A stretch of 64,000 nt of DNA from Peptostreptococcus russellii (GCF_003012055.1 NZ_JYGE01000002.1:124001-188000), one strand, 5' to 3'; positions 43,747-52,619 are shown, numbered from the stretch's first letter. A program made the numbers and translations. The notes: generated by a model not told the origin, from the letters alone.

Positions 43747-43843
43747 AAGTAAAAGTAACTAGAAATATACGGCAAGTTTGAGGGAATTAAGCTCCCCTCT
43801 CACAAGTCAGAAGATTTTATAGTATCGTAAGAGATTAGACTAA

Positions 43844-43882
43844 AGCTAGACAGGTGGTCAAAAGTGAATCGCCTGACTAGCT
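43844..43882. terminator. Hairpin downstream of the CWB2 gene
   Basis: Arms at 43844-43856 and 43870-43882 pair at 12 of 13 positions (one of them G-T). There is no T-run, so termination on its own is doubtful. A stronger terminator follows at 43922. Confidence 0.45.
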
Positions 43883-43921
43883 TGGGTAGTGTAAAACAAT
43901 CTGTACTTTTAAGAAATAAAA

Positions 43922-43976
43922 TGCTCCTTTCTGGCAAGAATCAAAATAAGATTCAAACCAGAAAGGAGCGTTTTTT
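43922..43976 (+). terminator. Strong rho-independent terminator
   Basis: Perfect 12-bp arms GCTCCTTTCTGG (43923-43934) and CCAGAAAGGAGC (43958-43969), an inner GAATC/GATTC pair and six T. It probably ends transcription of the CWB2 gene region. Confidence 0.75.
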
Positions 43977-44038
43977 ATGTCAACACCACAACCGACCCCA
44001 TCAATCCAAACTTATCCCTTGGAAAGGCAACCCTTTTT
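43977..44038 (+). pseudogene. Short frame cut by the IS3 element
   Basis: An ATG right after the terminator opens a frame MSTPQPTPSIQTYPLERQPF that enters the IS3 left end after 20 codons. Rejoined across the IS it would stop after two or three more codons, so it may never have been a gene. No family is recognised. Confidence 0.3.
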
Positions 44039-44082
44039 TAGACAAATTTATTCCGAACAGAAGCTTACCCTCCAAATACTAC

Positions 44083-44865
44083 TTATGCTGCCAATTTTAA
44101 AATAGTTCTATTTCTATATTCTATTGGTGATATATAGCCTAGAGACCCATGAATCCTTATATGGTTATACCAATAAATATATTCTGCTAACTGTAGCTCC
44201 AATTCCTCTAAGCTCTCAAACCTGTTTTGATATATAAACTCTATCTTTAAAATTTTGTTCATAGCCTCACTTACTGCATTGTCGTAAGGGTTTCCTTTTC
44301 TACTTAAAGAACGCTCTATATTAAAGGTTTCTAAAATATTATCTATTTTCATATTATCATATTCCCTTCCTCTATCTGAATGGAATACCTTTATATCATT
44401 TAATGAATAGTTACACCTTAATAATGCTTTTTCTATGAGGCTAGCATCTTTATTAGCCCCAGCAGAATATCCTATTACCTCTCTATTAGCTAGGTCTACT
44501 AAGGTACATACATAATTCCATCTATTACCTACTCTTACATAGGTAAGGTCGCTCACAGCTACCTCTAGCTTATCTCTATCATCAAATTTCCTATCCACTA
44601 TATTAGGAATATTTGATTCATTACAGCCCTTGTTATGAACTTTATATTGGGCCACTGTATAATTAGATACTAGTGCATTTGCTTTCATAATTCTGGCTAT
44701 TCTTCTTCTAGAAACCTGGTAACCTAGATTATCTAGTTCTTTCTTTATCTTCCTTGTACCATAATTATTCCTACTTTTATGAAATATATCTATTATATGT
44801 TTTTCTATCTTAGATTCTTCATCTGAAGGATCTGATTCTTCCTTATTTAGATGATAGTAAACCAA
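44083..44865 (-). CDS. IS3 OrfB, DDE integrase
   Basis: 260 residues counted from an internal ATG. The N-terminal HTH_21 region (IIDIFHKSRNNYGTRKIKKEL) and the integrase core are clear: the aspartates in LEVAVSDLTYVRV and DIKVFHSDRGREY, and the glutamate in GNPYDNAVSEAMNKILKIEF. It ends with the YIYWYNHIRIHGSLGYISPIEY tail of the family. The same frame continues upstream ([20 protein letters not shown]) to overlap the end of orfA, so the active transposase is probably an OrfAB fusion made by -1 frameshifting at an AAAAG run near 44942. The frame is intact. Confidence 0.93.
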   Translation of the reverse strand: MVYYHLNKEESDPSDEESKIEKHIIDIFHKSRNNYGTRKIKKELDNLGYQVSRRRIARIMKANALVSNYTVAQYKVHNKGCNESNIPNIVDRKFDDRDKLEVAVSDLTYVRVGNRWNYVCTLVDLANREVIGYSAGANKDASLIEKALLRCNYSLNDIKVFHSDRGREYDNMKIDNILETFNIERSLSRKGNPYDNAVSEAMNKILKIEFIYQNRFESLEELELQLAEYIYWYNHIRIHGSLGYISPIEYRNRTILKLAA

Positions 44866-44936
44866 ACTTCTAGAGACCTCTAATAACCTACATATAGCAC
44901 TAATACCGTATTTCTTTCTATTAGAAATAATTAGGT

Positions 44937-45215
44937 CTACCTTTTGCCTAGTAGTAGTGCTGCCTGCTTTAAAATATCATTCTCCATTTCAAGCTGTTTA
45001 ACTCTTTTTTCTAATTCTATTACTCTTTTTTCTTCATCAGTTCTGTTATTTTCTACATCAAATGACTTAGTATTATTATATCTTACTACCCATTGTCTCA
45101 TAGTTGAAGGGGATATGCCATATTCCTCACTTAGGCTTCTATATGTGTGATTTCCTTGATTATAAATATTAACTATTTGCTTTTTAAAATTTTCTTCATA
45201 ATGTTTTCTAGACAT
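44937..45215 (-). CDS. IS3 OrfA, helix-turn-helix protein
   Basis: 92 residues: [20 protein letters not shown], then [20 protein letters not shown] (helix-turn-helix) and a C-terminal leucine zipper ([20 protein letters not shown]). This is the standard OrfA of the IS3 family, which binds the ends and dimerises. A good GGAGG ribosome site precedes it. Confidence 0.92.
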   Translation of the reverse strand: MSRKHYEENFKKQIVNIYNQGNHTYRSLSEEYGISPSTMRQWVVRYNNTKSFDVENNRTDEEKRVIELEKRVKQLEMENDILKQAALLLGKR

Positions 45216-45324
45216 TCTTTTCTCCTCCTATAATAATTATATCATGTTCGGAAAAGAATTGTCCTATTTAGTATAGCCCATCCACCTATCTCTCCTAAAG
45301 GAATGAAGGAAGTCACTGGCTACT

Positions 45325-45394
45325 GTTGATAGATTGATTGTTTCTATGTTTTCTATCAACAATCCATTCTCTAATAGGATGTTCTTGTTGATAG
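45325..45394. repeat. Cluster of 8-bp GTTGATAG repeats beside scar C
   Basis: GTTGATAG occurs at 45325-45332 and 45387-45394, and its reverse complement CTATCAAC at 45353-45360. The last copy ends three bases before the rlmD-like scar at 45398. Short direct and inverted repeats next to an attachment site could be recombinase-binding sites; this is suggestive only. Confidence 0.35.
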
Positions 45395-45397
45395 TTT

Positions 45398-45427
45398 GTA
45401 GTCTTGATGTCAAGAGTTGCAGAATAG
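45398..45427 (+). pseudogene. rlmD: rlmD 3'-end remnant (scar C)
   Basis: Reads VVLMSRVAE and a stop, with stop codons just upstream in the same frame. Seven residues, VVLMSRV, are identical to scar B, and a strong terminator follows 15 bases after the stop, as it does 30 bases after scar B. This suggests another integration into an rlmD 3' end, by a recombinase whose gene is no longer next to it. It is short, so moderate confidence. Confidence 0.55.
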
Positions 45428-45441
45428 AAAGATTATAAATA

Positions 45442-45515
45442 AAGGGTTTCCAGACTATGAGTCTTGTTTTCGGTAGTTTTACCGGAAGTACTCATGTCAG
45501 GAAACCCTTATTTTT
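45442..45515 (+). terminator. Long rho-independent terminator after scar C
   Basis: Arms of 20 bases starting AAGGGTTTCC (45442) and ending GGAAACCCTT (45509) pair almost perfectly and are followed by five T. The position after an rlmD-like end parallels 38339-38388. Beyond it, 45516-45768 holds no gene; a TATAAT near 45738 may serve the antitoxin gene. Confidence 0.75.
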
Positions 45516-45768
45516 ATTGTTGGTGGGAACATAAAAGTGGCAAGGTCGAGTATACAGGATAGATAAGAGCTATTTTGATGAGGGTTGAGTAGATAGGATA
45601 GATATAAGATTGATAATATAAATTAGTGATGTTAGTCCTTTAGAGGTGTTAAATGTTATTGTTCTAGGGCTAAAACAAAGCATGAATAGTAATTACCTTT
45701 AAGGTGCAAATAAGAGTTTAAATAAACATATCCATGTGTTATAATAAAATGGAAAGGTGGACTAGAAT

Positions 45769-45981
45769 ATGGAAAAAGAAAAGAAAATTCAGAAGGAACC
45801 TATGGAATTCTACAATATGTCAGATTTTCTCAGGGGTCAATCATCAAAATTAATCACAGGGTTATCTGATGCAGATAAAACTGCTTTTGTGTTGAAAAAT
45901 GGAAAGCCTGTAGCTGTGCTTATGTCTAATGATAGATATGAAAGATTATTGAAAGCAGGTATTGACATAACGGAATACTAA
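45769..45981 (+). CDS. Orphan Phd/YefM-like antitoxin
   Basis: 70 residues: EFYNMSDFLRGQSSKLITGLSD, then KTAFVLKNGKPVAVLMSNDRYERLL. The last block is the conserved DNA-binding and dimerisation core of Phd/YefM proteins. No toxin gene follows; instead there is the broken restriction gene 29 bases on. A TATAAT box lies about 25 bases upstream. It may be a solitary repressor. Confidence 0.75.
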   Translation: MEKEKKIQKEPMEFYNMSDFLRGQSSKLITGLSDADKTAFVLKNGKPVAVLMSNDRYERLLKAGIDITEY

Positions 45982-46010
45982 AAAATACTAGAATAAGAGA
46001 GGTTAAATTG

Positions 46011-49000
46011 ATGGCTGTGAAAAAATCAGAATTATATTCCCTTTTGTGGGAAGCGTGTAATAAATTAAGAGGTGGCGTAGAGCCATCAAGGTATAAAGAT
46101 TATGTACTTGTATTACTGTTCTTTAAATATGTGTCTGATAGATACAAGGGGCAGCGATTTGCTGAGTTTACAGTAAATGAAGGAGCATCTTTTGATGATT
46201 TAGTTGCTGCAAAAGGTAAAAGTGATGTTGGGGAGAGAGTTGATAAAATCCTCCAAAAGTTCCTAGAAGATAATCGTCTTCAAGGTTCACTCCCAGATGT
46301 AAGTTTTAATAATCCTGAAGAACTGGGATATGGAAAAGAATTAGTTGATAAAGTATCTGGCCTTATAGCTATTTTTCAAAATCCAGCTATTGACTTTAAA
46401 AGCAATAGGGCTAGTGGTGATGATATAATCGGCGATGCATACGAATATTTTATGATGAAATTTGCTCAAGAGTCCGGAAAAAGCAAAGGACAATTCTATA
46501 CACCTAGTGAGGTGTCACGAACTATTGCCAGGCTTATTGGTATAGGGGACATTAAACAAGAAACAGATAAAAAATGGACACTTCACGACCCAGCAGCCGG
46601 TACAGGTAAGACCTATGTCTATCTGCGTACAATACTTGAACTACGTAAAAACTATGGCTTCTCTAAGTTTATTATTGTTGTTCCCAGCATTGCTATTAAA
46701 GAAGGAGTTTACAAGTCTTTAGAGATTACAAAAGAGCATTTTCAGGATTTATTTGATAATACAATTTATAATTACTTTATCTATGATAGCAGCAAATTGG
46801 AGCAGGTCAGAAGCTTTGCAGTAAGCGATAATATAGAGATTATGGTTATCAATATAGATGCCTTTAGAAGGAGCTTTACTGACCCAACCAAAGAAAACAA
46901 AGCCAATATCATTCATAGACCTAATGATAGATTAAACGGTATGAAACCTATTGAACTGATACAGGAAACCAGACCCTTTGTTATTATAGACGAACCACAA
47001 TCAGTAGATACCACTCCTAAGTCTAAGGAAGCCATTAAGTCACTTAATCCATAATGTACCTTACGCTACTCTGCCACCCATGTTGAAAAGCATAATCTTG
47101 TTTACAAGCTGGATGCAGTAGATAGCTATAATTTAGAGCTGGTTAAGCAGATTGAAGTTGCTGGCTTTGCCACTAAGGACTATCACAATAACGCATACTT
47201 GAAGCTTTTATCTGTAAACAACAAGAAGTCACCTATTACTGCAAGAATAGAGATGGATGTTAAAAATAATAAAGGCGTAGTTAAGCGTAAACCAGTGGTA
47301 GTAAGACAAGGCGATGATCTTTATGACAAGTCTAAAGGTCGTGATGTCTACGAAGGATATATTGTCAATGAGATTTATTGTGAAGAAGGAAATGAATATG
47401 TTGATTTTACAAGCAAATCAGATATTTTACGCATAGGAAAGCCAGTTGGTGATGTAGATGATTTAGCTATAAAGGAGCAACAGATAAGGAAAACAATAGA
47501 GGAACACTTAAATAAGGAACTGGTATTAAATAAGCAAGGGATTAAGGTATTAAGTCTTTTCTTTATAGACCGTGTTGCTAACTATCGCTATTATGATGAG
47601 GATGGCAATCCTCAAAAGGGTATCTATGCAGAACTATTTGAGAAACATTATACTGATCTTATTAAAAAGCCTAAGTATAATACCCTATTTAAGGATATTG
47701 ATTTAGATACTGCTGCTGAAGAGGTCCATAATGGGTATTTTTCAGCTGATAGAAAAGGTGTTTTAAAGGATACCAGTGGGAAGACACTGGCTGACGAGGA
47801 TGCCTACAACTTGATTATGAAAGACAAGGAACGCTTACTATCCTTTGATACTAAGCTTAGGTTTATCTTCTCCCACTCAGCACTTCGTGAGGGTTGGGAT
47901 AACCCTAATGTGTTCCAGATATGTACTCTTAATGAAACTAAGAGTGAGGTAAAAAAGCGTCAAGAGATTGGGCGTGGGCTATGCCTTGCCGTGAATCAAG
48001 ACGGTGAACGTCAACATGGCTTTTCAATAAATACCCTAACAGTGATGGCTAACGAAAGCTACGAGGACTTTGCTGAGGCCCTACAAAAAGAATACGAAAC
48101 TGAAACAGGTATCAAGTTTGGTATAGTGGAAAGTCATTTATTCGCCAACATCCCAGTAAAGCAGGATGATGGAAGTGAGAAATACTTAGGACAAAAGGCT
48201 TCAGAAGCTATCTATAAACAGTTCTTAGACAATGGATATATTGATGAGGCAGGAAAGGTACAAGATGAGCTAAAGATTGCCATAAAGAATAATGACATAA
48301 AGATATCTGAAGAATTTGAACCTGTAAAAGTAGAGATTACAGCTCTTGCAAGAAAAGTTTGTAGTACTCTTAATATTAAGAATAATAGCGATAAAAAGAG
48401 CATCAAGCTGAATAAACAGGTTTACCTTGACCCTGAGTTCAAGGATTTATGGGATAGGATTAAGTACAAGACCACCTATTCTGTAGACTTTGACAGCGAA
48501 AAGCTAATAGACGAATGTTGCAAAGAAATGCAGACCAGCCTATCTGTAAGCTCTGCAAAGCTTATATATACCAAAGCTGGGCTTGATATAAGTGCTGGTG
48601 GTGTAGTAGCTGAGGAATCAGATAGATATGCAGTAGGATTGAATAACCTACAGGAAAATATACCGGATATTATTGCCTATTTGCAGAATGAAACTAATCT
48701 AACAAGGAAAACTATTGTGGAGATACTATTAAAAAGCAAGACTATTGACTTGTTCAAGAAAAATCCTCAAAGGTATATGGAGCAGGTAGTCCAGATAATA
48801 TCAGCTAAAATGAGGCATATGATAGTTGATGGTATTAAATACACCAAGATAGGTGACGACGAGTATTATGCTCAAGAACTCTTTGAAACAGAGGAGCTTA
48901 CAGGCTACTTATCCAAGAATATGATAGAAAGCAAGAAGTCTGTATATGAGTATGTAGTCTATGATAGTGCTAACGAGGAAAGCTTTGCTACTAGTTTTGA

Positions 49001-49289
49001 GAACAATAAAAACATTAAGCTCTACGCAAAGTTGCCTAACTGGTTTACTATTGCAACCCCATTAGGTACTTATAACCCTGACTGGGTAGTGCTTATTGAA
49101 ATAGACGGCAAGGATAAGCTCTACTTTGTACTGGAAACTAAGGCTGATATTATGTTTGATGCTCTAAGGCCATTGGAAAGTGCTAAAATTAAATGTGGAA
49201 GGAAACATTTTGAGGCTCTAGGCAATGAAGTAGCCTTTGACGATATAGACAGTTTTGAAGAATTTATAGAGGAACAAGTAGTTTTATAG
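46011..49289 (+). pseudogene. Chimera of HsdM N-terminus and type III restriction subunit Res, with a stop codon
   Basis: Residues 1 to about 195 are the N-terminal part of a type I modification subunit (YSLLWEACNKLRGGVEPSRY, GQFYTPSEVSRTIARLIG), running into its motif I, HDPAAG. At that glycine the protein becomes a type III Res helicase: GTGKTYVYLRTILELRK (Walker A), IIVVPSIAIKEGVYKSLEI, FVIIDEPQS. At 47052-47054 a TAA interrupts the frame (SLNP, stop, CTLRYSATH). The same frame then runs to 49289 with the second helicase domain (FSHSALREGWDNPNVFQICT and RQEIGRGLCL) and the nuclease end (YNPDWVVLI to FVLETKA). The Mod subunit and the rest of HsdM are absent. The gene looks like a deletion joining two restriction systems at a shared GTG/AAG sequence, later inactivated. 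Confidence 0.85.
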
Positions 49290-49638
49290 TTATATGTGAC
49301 AGGCGAAAGATCTTGTCTTCTACCCATTCTCTTAATGAGTTTTAATAAATTTTAAAATTTTTTCTATTTAATTTTAAAGAATAAATATATATGCTTAAGT
49401 TTTAGATTTATGTAGATTTGTTCACAAAAAATTTAAGCTATAAAGATTTTATGGTTAATATTTTGGAATATACAATCGAGTAGTAGAAATGTAGGTCTTG
49501 TGGATAATTTGGTTTTTAATTATCAACAAGACCCATATTATTAGTTATCTATTAAAATTTTTTTGTAATTATTGTATATATTAGTTTCATCTATTTTTGG
49601 AGAATATTTTAAGAAGATTTTTAATTATACTCAGTTGT
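49290..49638. other. A+T-rich intergenic region
   Basis: No gene, hairpin with T-run or repeat stood out in these 349 bases. The position corresponds to the relaxase gene in module A, but no relaxase sequence remains, so module C is deleted from the mobC 3' end onward on this side. Confidence 0.5.
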
Positions 49639-49992
49639 TTACATAAACTTATTAATATATTTTCTAGATAAAATATTTTGGATTCTTATTATCTCCTTCG
49701 ATATATTATCATTTTCTTTTTTCAAATCCTCAATGTCTTCCCTATAGATTATTCCTGTACTATTTACTCTCTTTGCTATCTGATTAAGGTTACTAGAATT
49801 CTTCCCTATTAGAGTTTGTATTCTTCTAAAAACATCCATATCAATTACAAAGATAGGTGCTTCAAGTACACATTTTCTAATAAAATATCCTATAGATTTT
49901 GATTTACTCATTGCAAGTTTCTTTTTAAAAAGTTCTTTTTCTTCTGTCGTTAATTTAATTTCAAGACGTTTATTCCTAAATCTATTTGCCAT
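49639..49992 (-). CDS. mobC: MobC-like relaxosome protein, module C
   Basis: 117 residues with the same fold and GKNSSNLNQIAKRVNSTG signature, but more diverged from copies A and B (roughly 17 differences from B), and the last two residues (FM) differ. It has a GGAGG ribosome site and faces away from oriT. No relaxase follows it. Confidence 0.88.
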   Translation of the reverse strand: MANRFRNKRLEIKLTTEEKELFKKKLAMSKSKSIGYFIRKCVLEAPIFVIDMDVFRRIQTLIGKNSSNLNQIAKRVNSTGIIYREDIEDLKKENDNISKEIIRIQNILSRKYINKFM

Positions 49993-50025
49993 ATGAATCC
50001 TCCTTTCTTTTTTATTTAAACAGGG

Positions 50026-50150
50026 TATTAGGGGTGTCCCCTAAATCATTCCGATAGGAACAAGTAGAAAATTGGATAAAAAGAAGCGAACCTAAAAGGG
50101 TTCGCTTCATCAATTTTCTCGTAAGTGTCCGTACACTTACTGTGCTTGCT
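50026..50150. other. Origin of transfer (oriT) region, copy C, abutted by an IS110 element
   Basis: Three stem-loops as in copies A and B. Here the inner long stem pairs perfectly (GAAGCGAACC with GGTTCGCTTC) where A and B have wobbles or mismatches. The 8-bp nick-side stem is at 50121-50128 and 50133-50140, followed by TGTGCTTGCT (50141-50150). The IS110-family element begins directly after that CT. Confidence 0.75.
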
Positions 50151-50214
50151 CATATACTAATAGTATAGGAACAGCTTTAAGCATGTTTCTAAAAATGAAC
50201 CTAATCATCGATGG

Positions 50215-50380
50215 TATAATGAAAGTACTAGGGATGTAATGGGATTGTTTCATGTGCTTGCTGGGTTCCTATAAGGATAACTCTTTTAGTAGACTCCACC
50301 CTCATTCTATCACCTATCATCTTTTCGGTTGGTTAGGTTCATTTACTGATTACCTGGATAAATCGTGAGCCTGGTGTGGT
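50215..50380 (+). ncRNA. Candidate bridge RNA of the oriT-inserted IS110 element
   Basis: Four guides occur in bridge-RNA order. TGTGCTTGCT (50253-50262) is identical to the 10 bases left of and including the CT core of the target. After a short hairpin comes TTAGTAG (50286-50292), which pairs with CTATTAA right of the core with one G-T wobble. GTTGGT (50328-50333) copies the element's right end. After an AGGT/ACCT hairpin comes TGAG (50366-50369), complementary to the left end CTCA. A TATAAT box lies at 50215-50220. The RNA's exact ends are unknown. Confidence 0.72.
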
Positions 50381-50422
50381 TTTAGAATAATAGGGCATCC
50401 CAAATAGAAGGAGGTAATAACT

Positions 50423-51703
50423 ATGCCAAACAAATTAGTTGCTGGAATAGATATCAGCAAAGCTTTTAGTGATATATGTATTTTATCACCAGAAAATGAA
50501 ATTATTGTCCATACTAAAATCAATAATGATTATGAGGGTATGAAATCTATTGATTTAACTTTTAAAAAGTTAGAAACAGATTATAATACTCAGCTAGTAG
50601 TTATTATGGAGGCTACAGCTCATTATCATCAATTATTGGCTAATTTTTTTCGCAAGCTTGATTATGAGATTATTGTTATTAATCCAATCCAAAGTAATGC
50701 TATAAAAAATATTAACATCAGAAAAGTAAAGTCGGATAAAACCGATGCATACAATATTGCACTACTCTATAGGCTTAAAAATTATAGTGAAACCGAGACC
50801 CATGCAGATATAATTATTAGTATCAAAAAACTTTGTCGCCAACATAAAGAATTGACTGATGAAATAGTTGAGCATATCAACCGTTTAACAGGTTTTCTAG
50901 ATACATCCTTCCCTGATTTCAGAAAGGTTTTCACTGATTTACAAGGAAAGACAGCCTTAACTATCCTTGCAGAATATCCAACAGTAACAGCTATTTTAGA
51001 TCCTGAGTTAGATAAGGCAAAGATAATCAATCAAATCAAAACTATCTCCCATAAAAGCGAATCTTATGCTATTAAGAAATATGACAAGCTTTATCAAGCT
51101 GCTAGAAACTCAAGTGAAATTTGCATTTCTAACCTTAGTACATCTATTCTTATACAAACTACAATAGCTGTTATTTTTAGCTTACAAGAAGCTTTAAGGG
51201 CTATTGACGATGAGATAAGCAGACTATCAATTGTAGACGAGCAATTCCAAATCAATGTAAAGCTCCTGCAAACAATTCCTGGCATAGGAGAATATACAGC
51301 CTGTGTTTTATTATCAGAAATAGGGAACATTGAAAACTTCTCTAAACCTAAACAGTTGGTGGCTTTTTTTGGATTGGATCCAGGTGTATCGCAAAGTGGA
51401 AGCTATAACAGAAAAAACAATAAGATCTCAAAAAGAGGCTCCCCTTATGTTCGTACAATTCTTCATATGTTAGCTAAGGCCAATGTATATTCAAATCGTA
51501 ACAGAGAATATCCAAACCCTGTTATGCGAGATTATTTTGAAAAGAAAATTGTAGATAAACCCTATAAAGTTGTTATGTGTGCTGTCATGAGAAAGATGGT
51601 ACAAATTATTTTTGCAGTTCTTAGAGATCAAAAACCATTTGAATTAAGAACACCAGATGACCATCAAAAGATGATTCGTCTAAATAATAAACAAGTAGCT
51701 TAG
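50423..51703 (+). CDS. IS110-family recombinase (DEDD transposase), oriT-inserted element
   Basis: 426 residues. The DEDD RuvC-like domain shows VAGIDISKAFSDICIL, VVIMEATAHYHQLLA and KSDKTDAYNIALLYRL. The Tnp domain shows LLQTIPGIGEYTACVLLSEI, LVAFFGLDPGVSQSGSY and the serine-containing KRGSPYVRTILHMLA. It is only distantly related to the module A enzyme, so two different IS110-type elements invaded the same module family. GGAGG precedes the ATG. The frame is intact. Confidence 0.93.
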   Translation: MPNKLVAGIDISKAFSDICILSPENEIIVHTKINNDYEGMKSIDLTFKKLETDYNTQLVVIMEATAHYHQLLANFFRKLDYEIIVINPIQSNAIKNINIRKVKSDKTDAYNIALLYRLKNYSETETHADIIISIKKLCRQHKELTDEIVEHINRLTGFLDTSFPDFRKVFTDLQGKTALTILAEYPTVTAILDPELDKAKIINQIKTISHKSESYAIKKYDKLYQAARNSSEICISNLSTSILIQTTIAVIFSLQEALRAIDDEISRLSIVDEQFQINVKLLQTIPGIGEYTACVLLSEIGNIENFSKPKQLVAFFGLDPGVSQSGSYNRKNNKISKRGSPYVRTILHMLAKANVYSNRNREYPNPVMRDYFEKKIVDKPYKVVMCAVMRKMVQIIFAVLRDQKPFELRTPDDHQKMIRLNNKQVA

Positions 51704-52069
51704 TTTTCAAAATTACACATATATTCAGTGGATCTTTTTGTTGTGCCTATTTTTAAAATAACATTTGTTTTTAAAAAAATGGAATTGTTTTTTAAAATTC
51801 TCTTGACTTTCTTAGTTGGTCTATTAAGGTTTTTAAAAGCAGGCATTAAGCTAAGTATTTAATTTATATTCTAATATTACCGCACTTTGGAAGAATTGTC
51901 AGCGTGGATTAACCGATTTTTCTGTGTCCATTTTTTATTTAATCTTCTAAAAACTTTTTTAAATAGCGAATCAAGCGGGTCATATTTTCACTGTTATATA
52001 TAGGGGGACTTAAAGCAGTTCTATGAGAATAAAGAAACTCTTGGTGGTCTTTTAAAGGAGGAAGAATAG

Positions 52070-52213
52070 ATGAATGGCATATTAGAATATAGCATCCAGC
52101 TTGCCATGCTCAGGCAATTATTAAATGGAAAGCTAATAAACAAGCAAGAATACTTTAAGATTAAAAAACTTCTTATGGAAAAATATAAGATTTCTTCAGA
52201 TTTGACCTGCTAA
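52070..52213 (+). CDS. Small SHOCT-like protein, module C
   Basis: 47 residues, MNGILEYSIQLAMLRQLLNG then KLINKQEYFKIKKLLMEKYK, with a few differences from copies A and B. It keeps the AAAGGAGG ribosome site and lies 59 bases before the truncated recombinase. The intact frame in all three modules argues for a real function. Confidence 0.72.
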   Translation: MNGILEYSIQLAMLRQLLNGKLINKQEYFKIKKLLMEKYKISSDLTC

Positions 52214-52272
52214 ATGTAACTAGTCGCGGTAAAATAGGATTGTATAGAGAAATATAAAAGTGAGGTGAGATT

Positions 52273-52599
52273 ATGAAGAAGGTTGAAGTTATAAAAGGTG
52301 AAGGTCTTTTAAATGGCAGAAGAAATGGTGCAGAGATAAATTTAAAAAGAGTAGCAGCCTATTGTAGGGTAAGCACAGATAGTGAAGATCAGCTTCAAAG
52401 TTATCATTCCCAAGTTAAATACTATACAGACTTAATCAATGAAAATCCTGATTGGACTATGGCAGGGATATATGCAGATGAAGCTATCACAGGCACACAG
52501 ATAGACAAAAGACTGGATTTTCAAAGGCTAATAAATGATTGTATGAATGGTGATATAGATATGATTATCACCAAGTCTATATCCAGATTTTATGATTAA
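52273..52599 (+). pseudogene. Serine recombinase, N-terminal fragment, module C
   Basis: The first about 106 codons are protein-identical to the intact module B recombinase, including the catalytic serine and the start of SISRF. After 52591 the homology ends abruptly and the frame stops within three codons. The rest of the recombinase is missing, and a terminator and the permease operon follow, so the break is the right-hand edge of module C. The fragment lacks most of the catalytic core and cannot recombine DNA. Confidence 0.9.
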
Positions 52600-52619
52600 C
52601 ATTTATTTACTACAAAATG

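Larger units (their letters stand above)
44039..45266 (-). mobile_element. IS3-family insertion sequence
   Basis: Two overlapping minus-strand genes (orfA, orfB) lie between imperfect inverted ends: TAGACAAATTTATTCCGAACA on the left and, read inward from the right, TAGGACAATTCTTTTCCGAAC. TTT flanks both sides (44036-44038 and 45267-45269), a 3-bp target duplication normal for IS3. The boundaries are therefore fairly secure. The element sits between the CWB2 gene and the third rlmD-like scar. Confidence 0.82.
50151..51822 (+). mobile_element. IS110-family element inserted at the oriT of module C
   Basis: In module B the oriT end continues tgcttgctattaaag. Here it reads tgcttgCT, then 1670 bases, then CTattaagg. 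The CT dinucleotide is present at both junctions, as IS110-family recombination leaves. There are no terminal inverted repeats. The long non-coding end (50151-50422) is upstream of the transposase and the short one (51704-51820) downstream. The right end, AGTTGGTCT, resembles the right end of the module A element, AGTTAGTCT. Confidence 0.88.
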
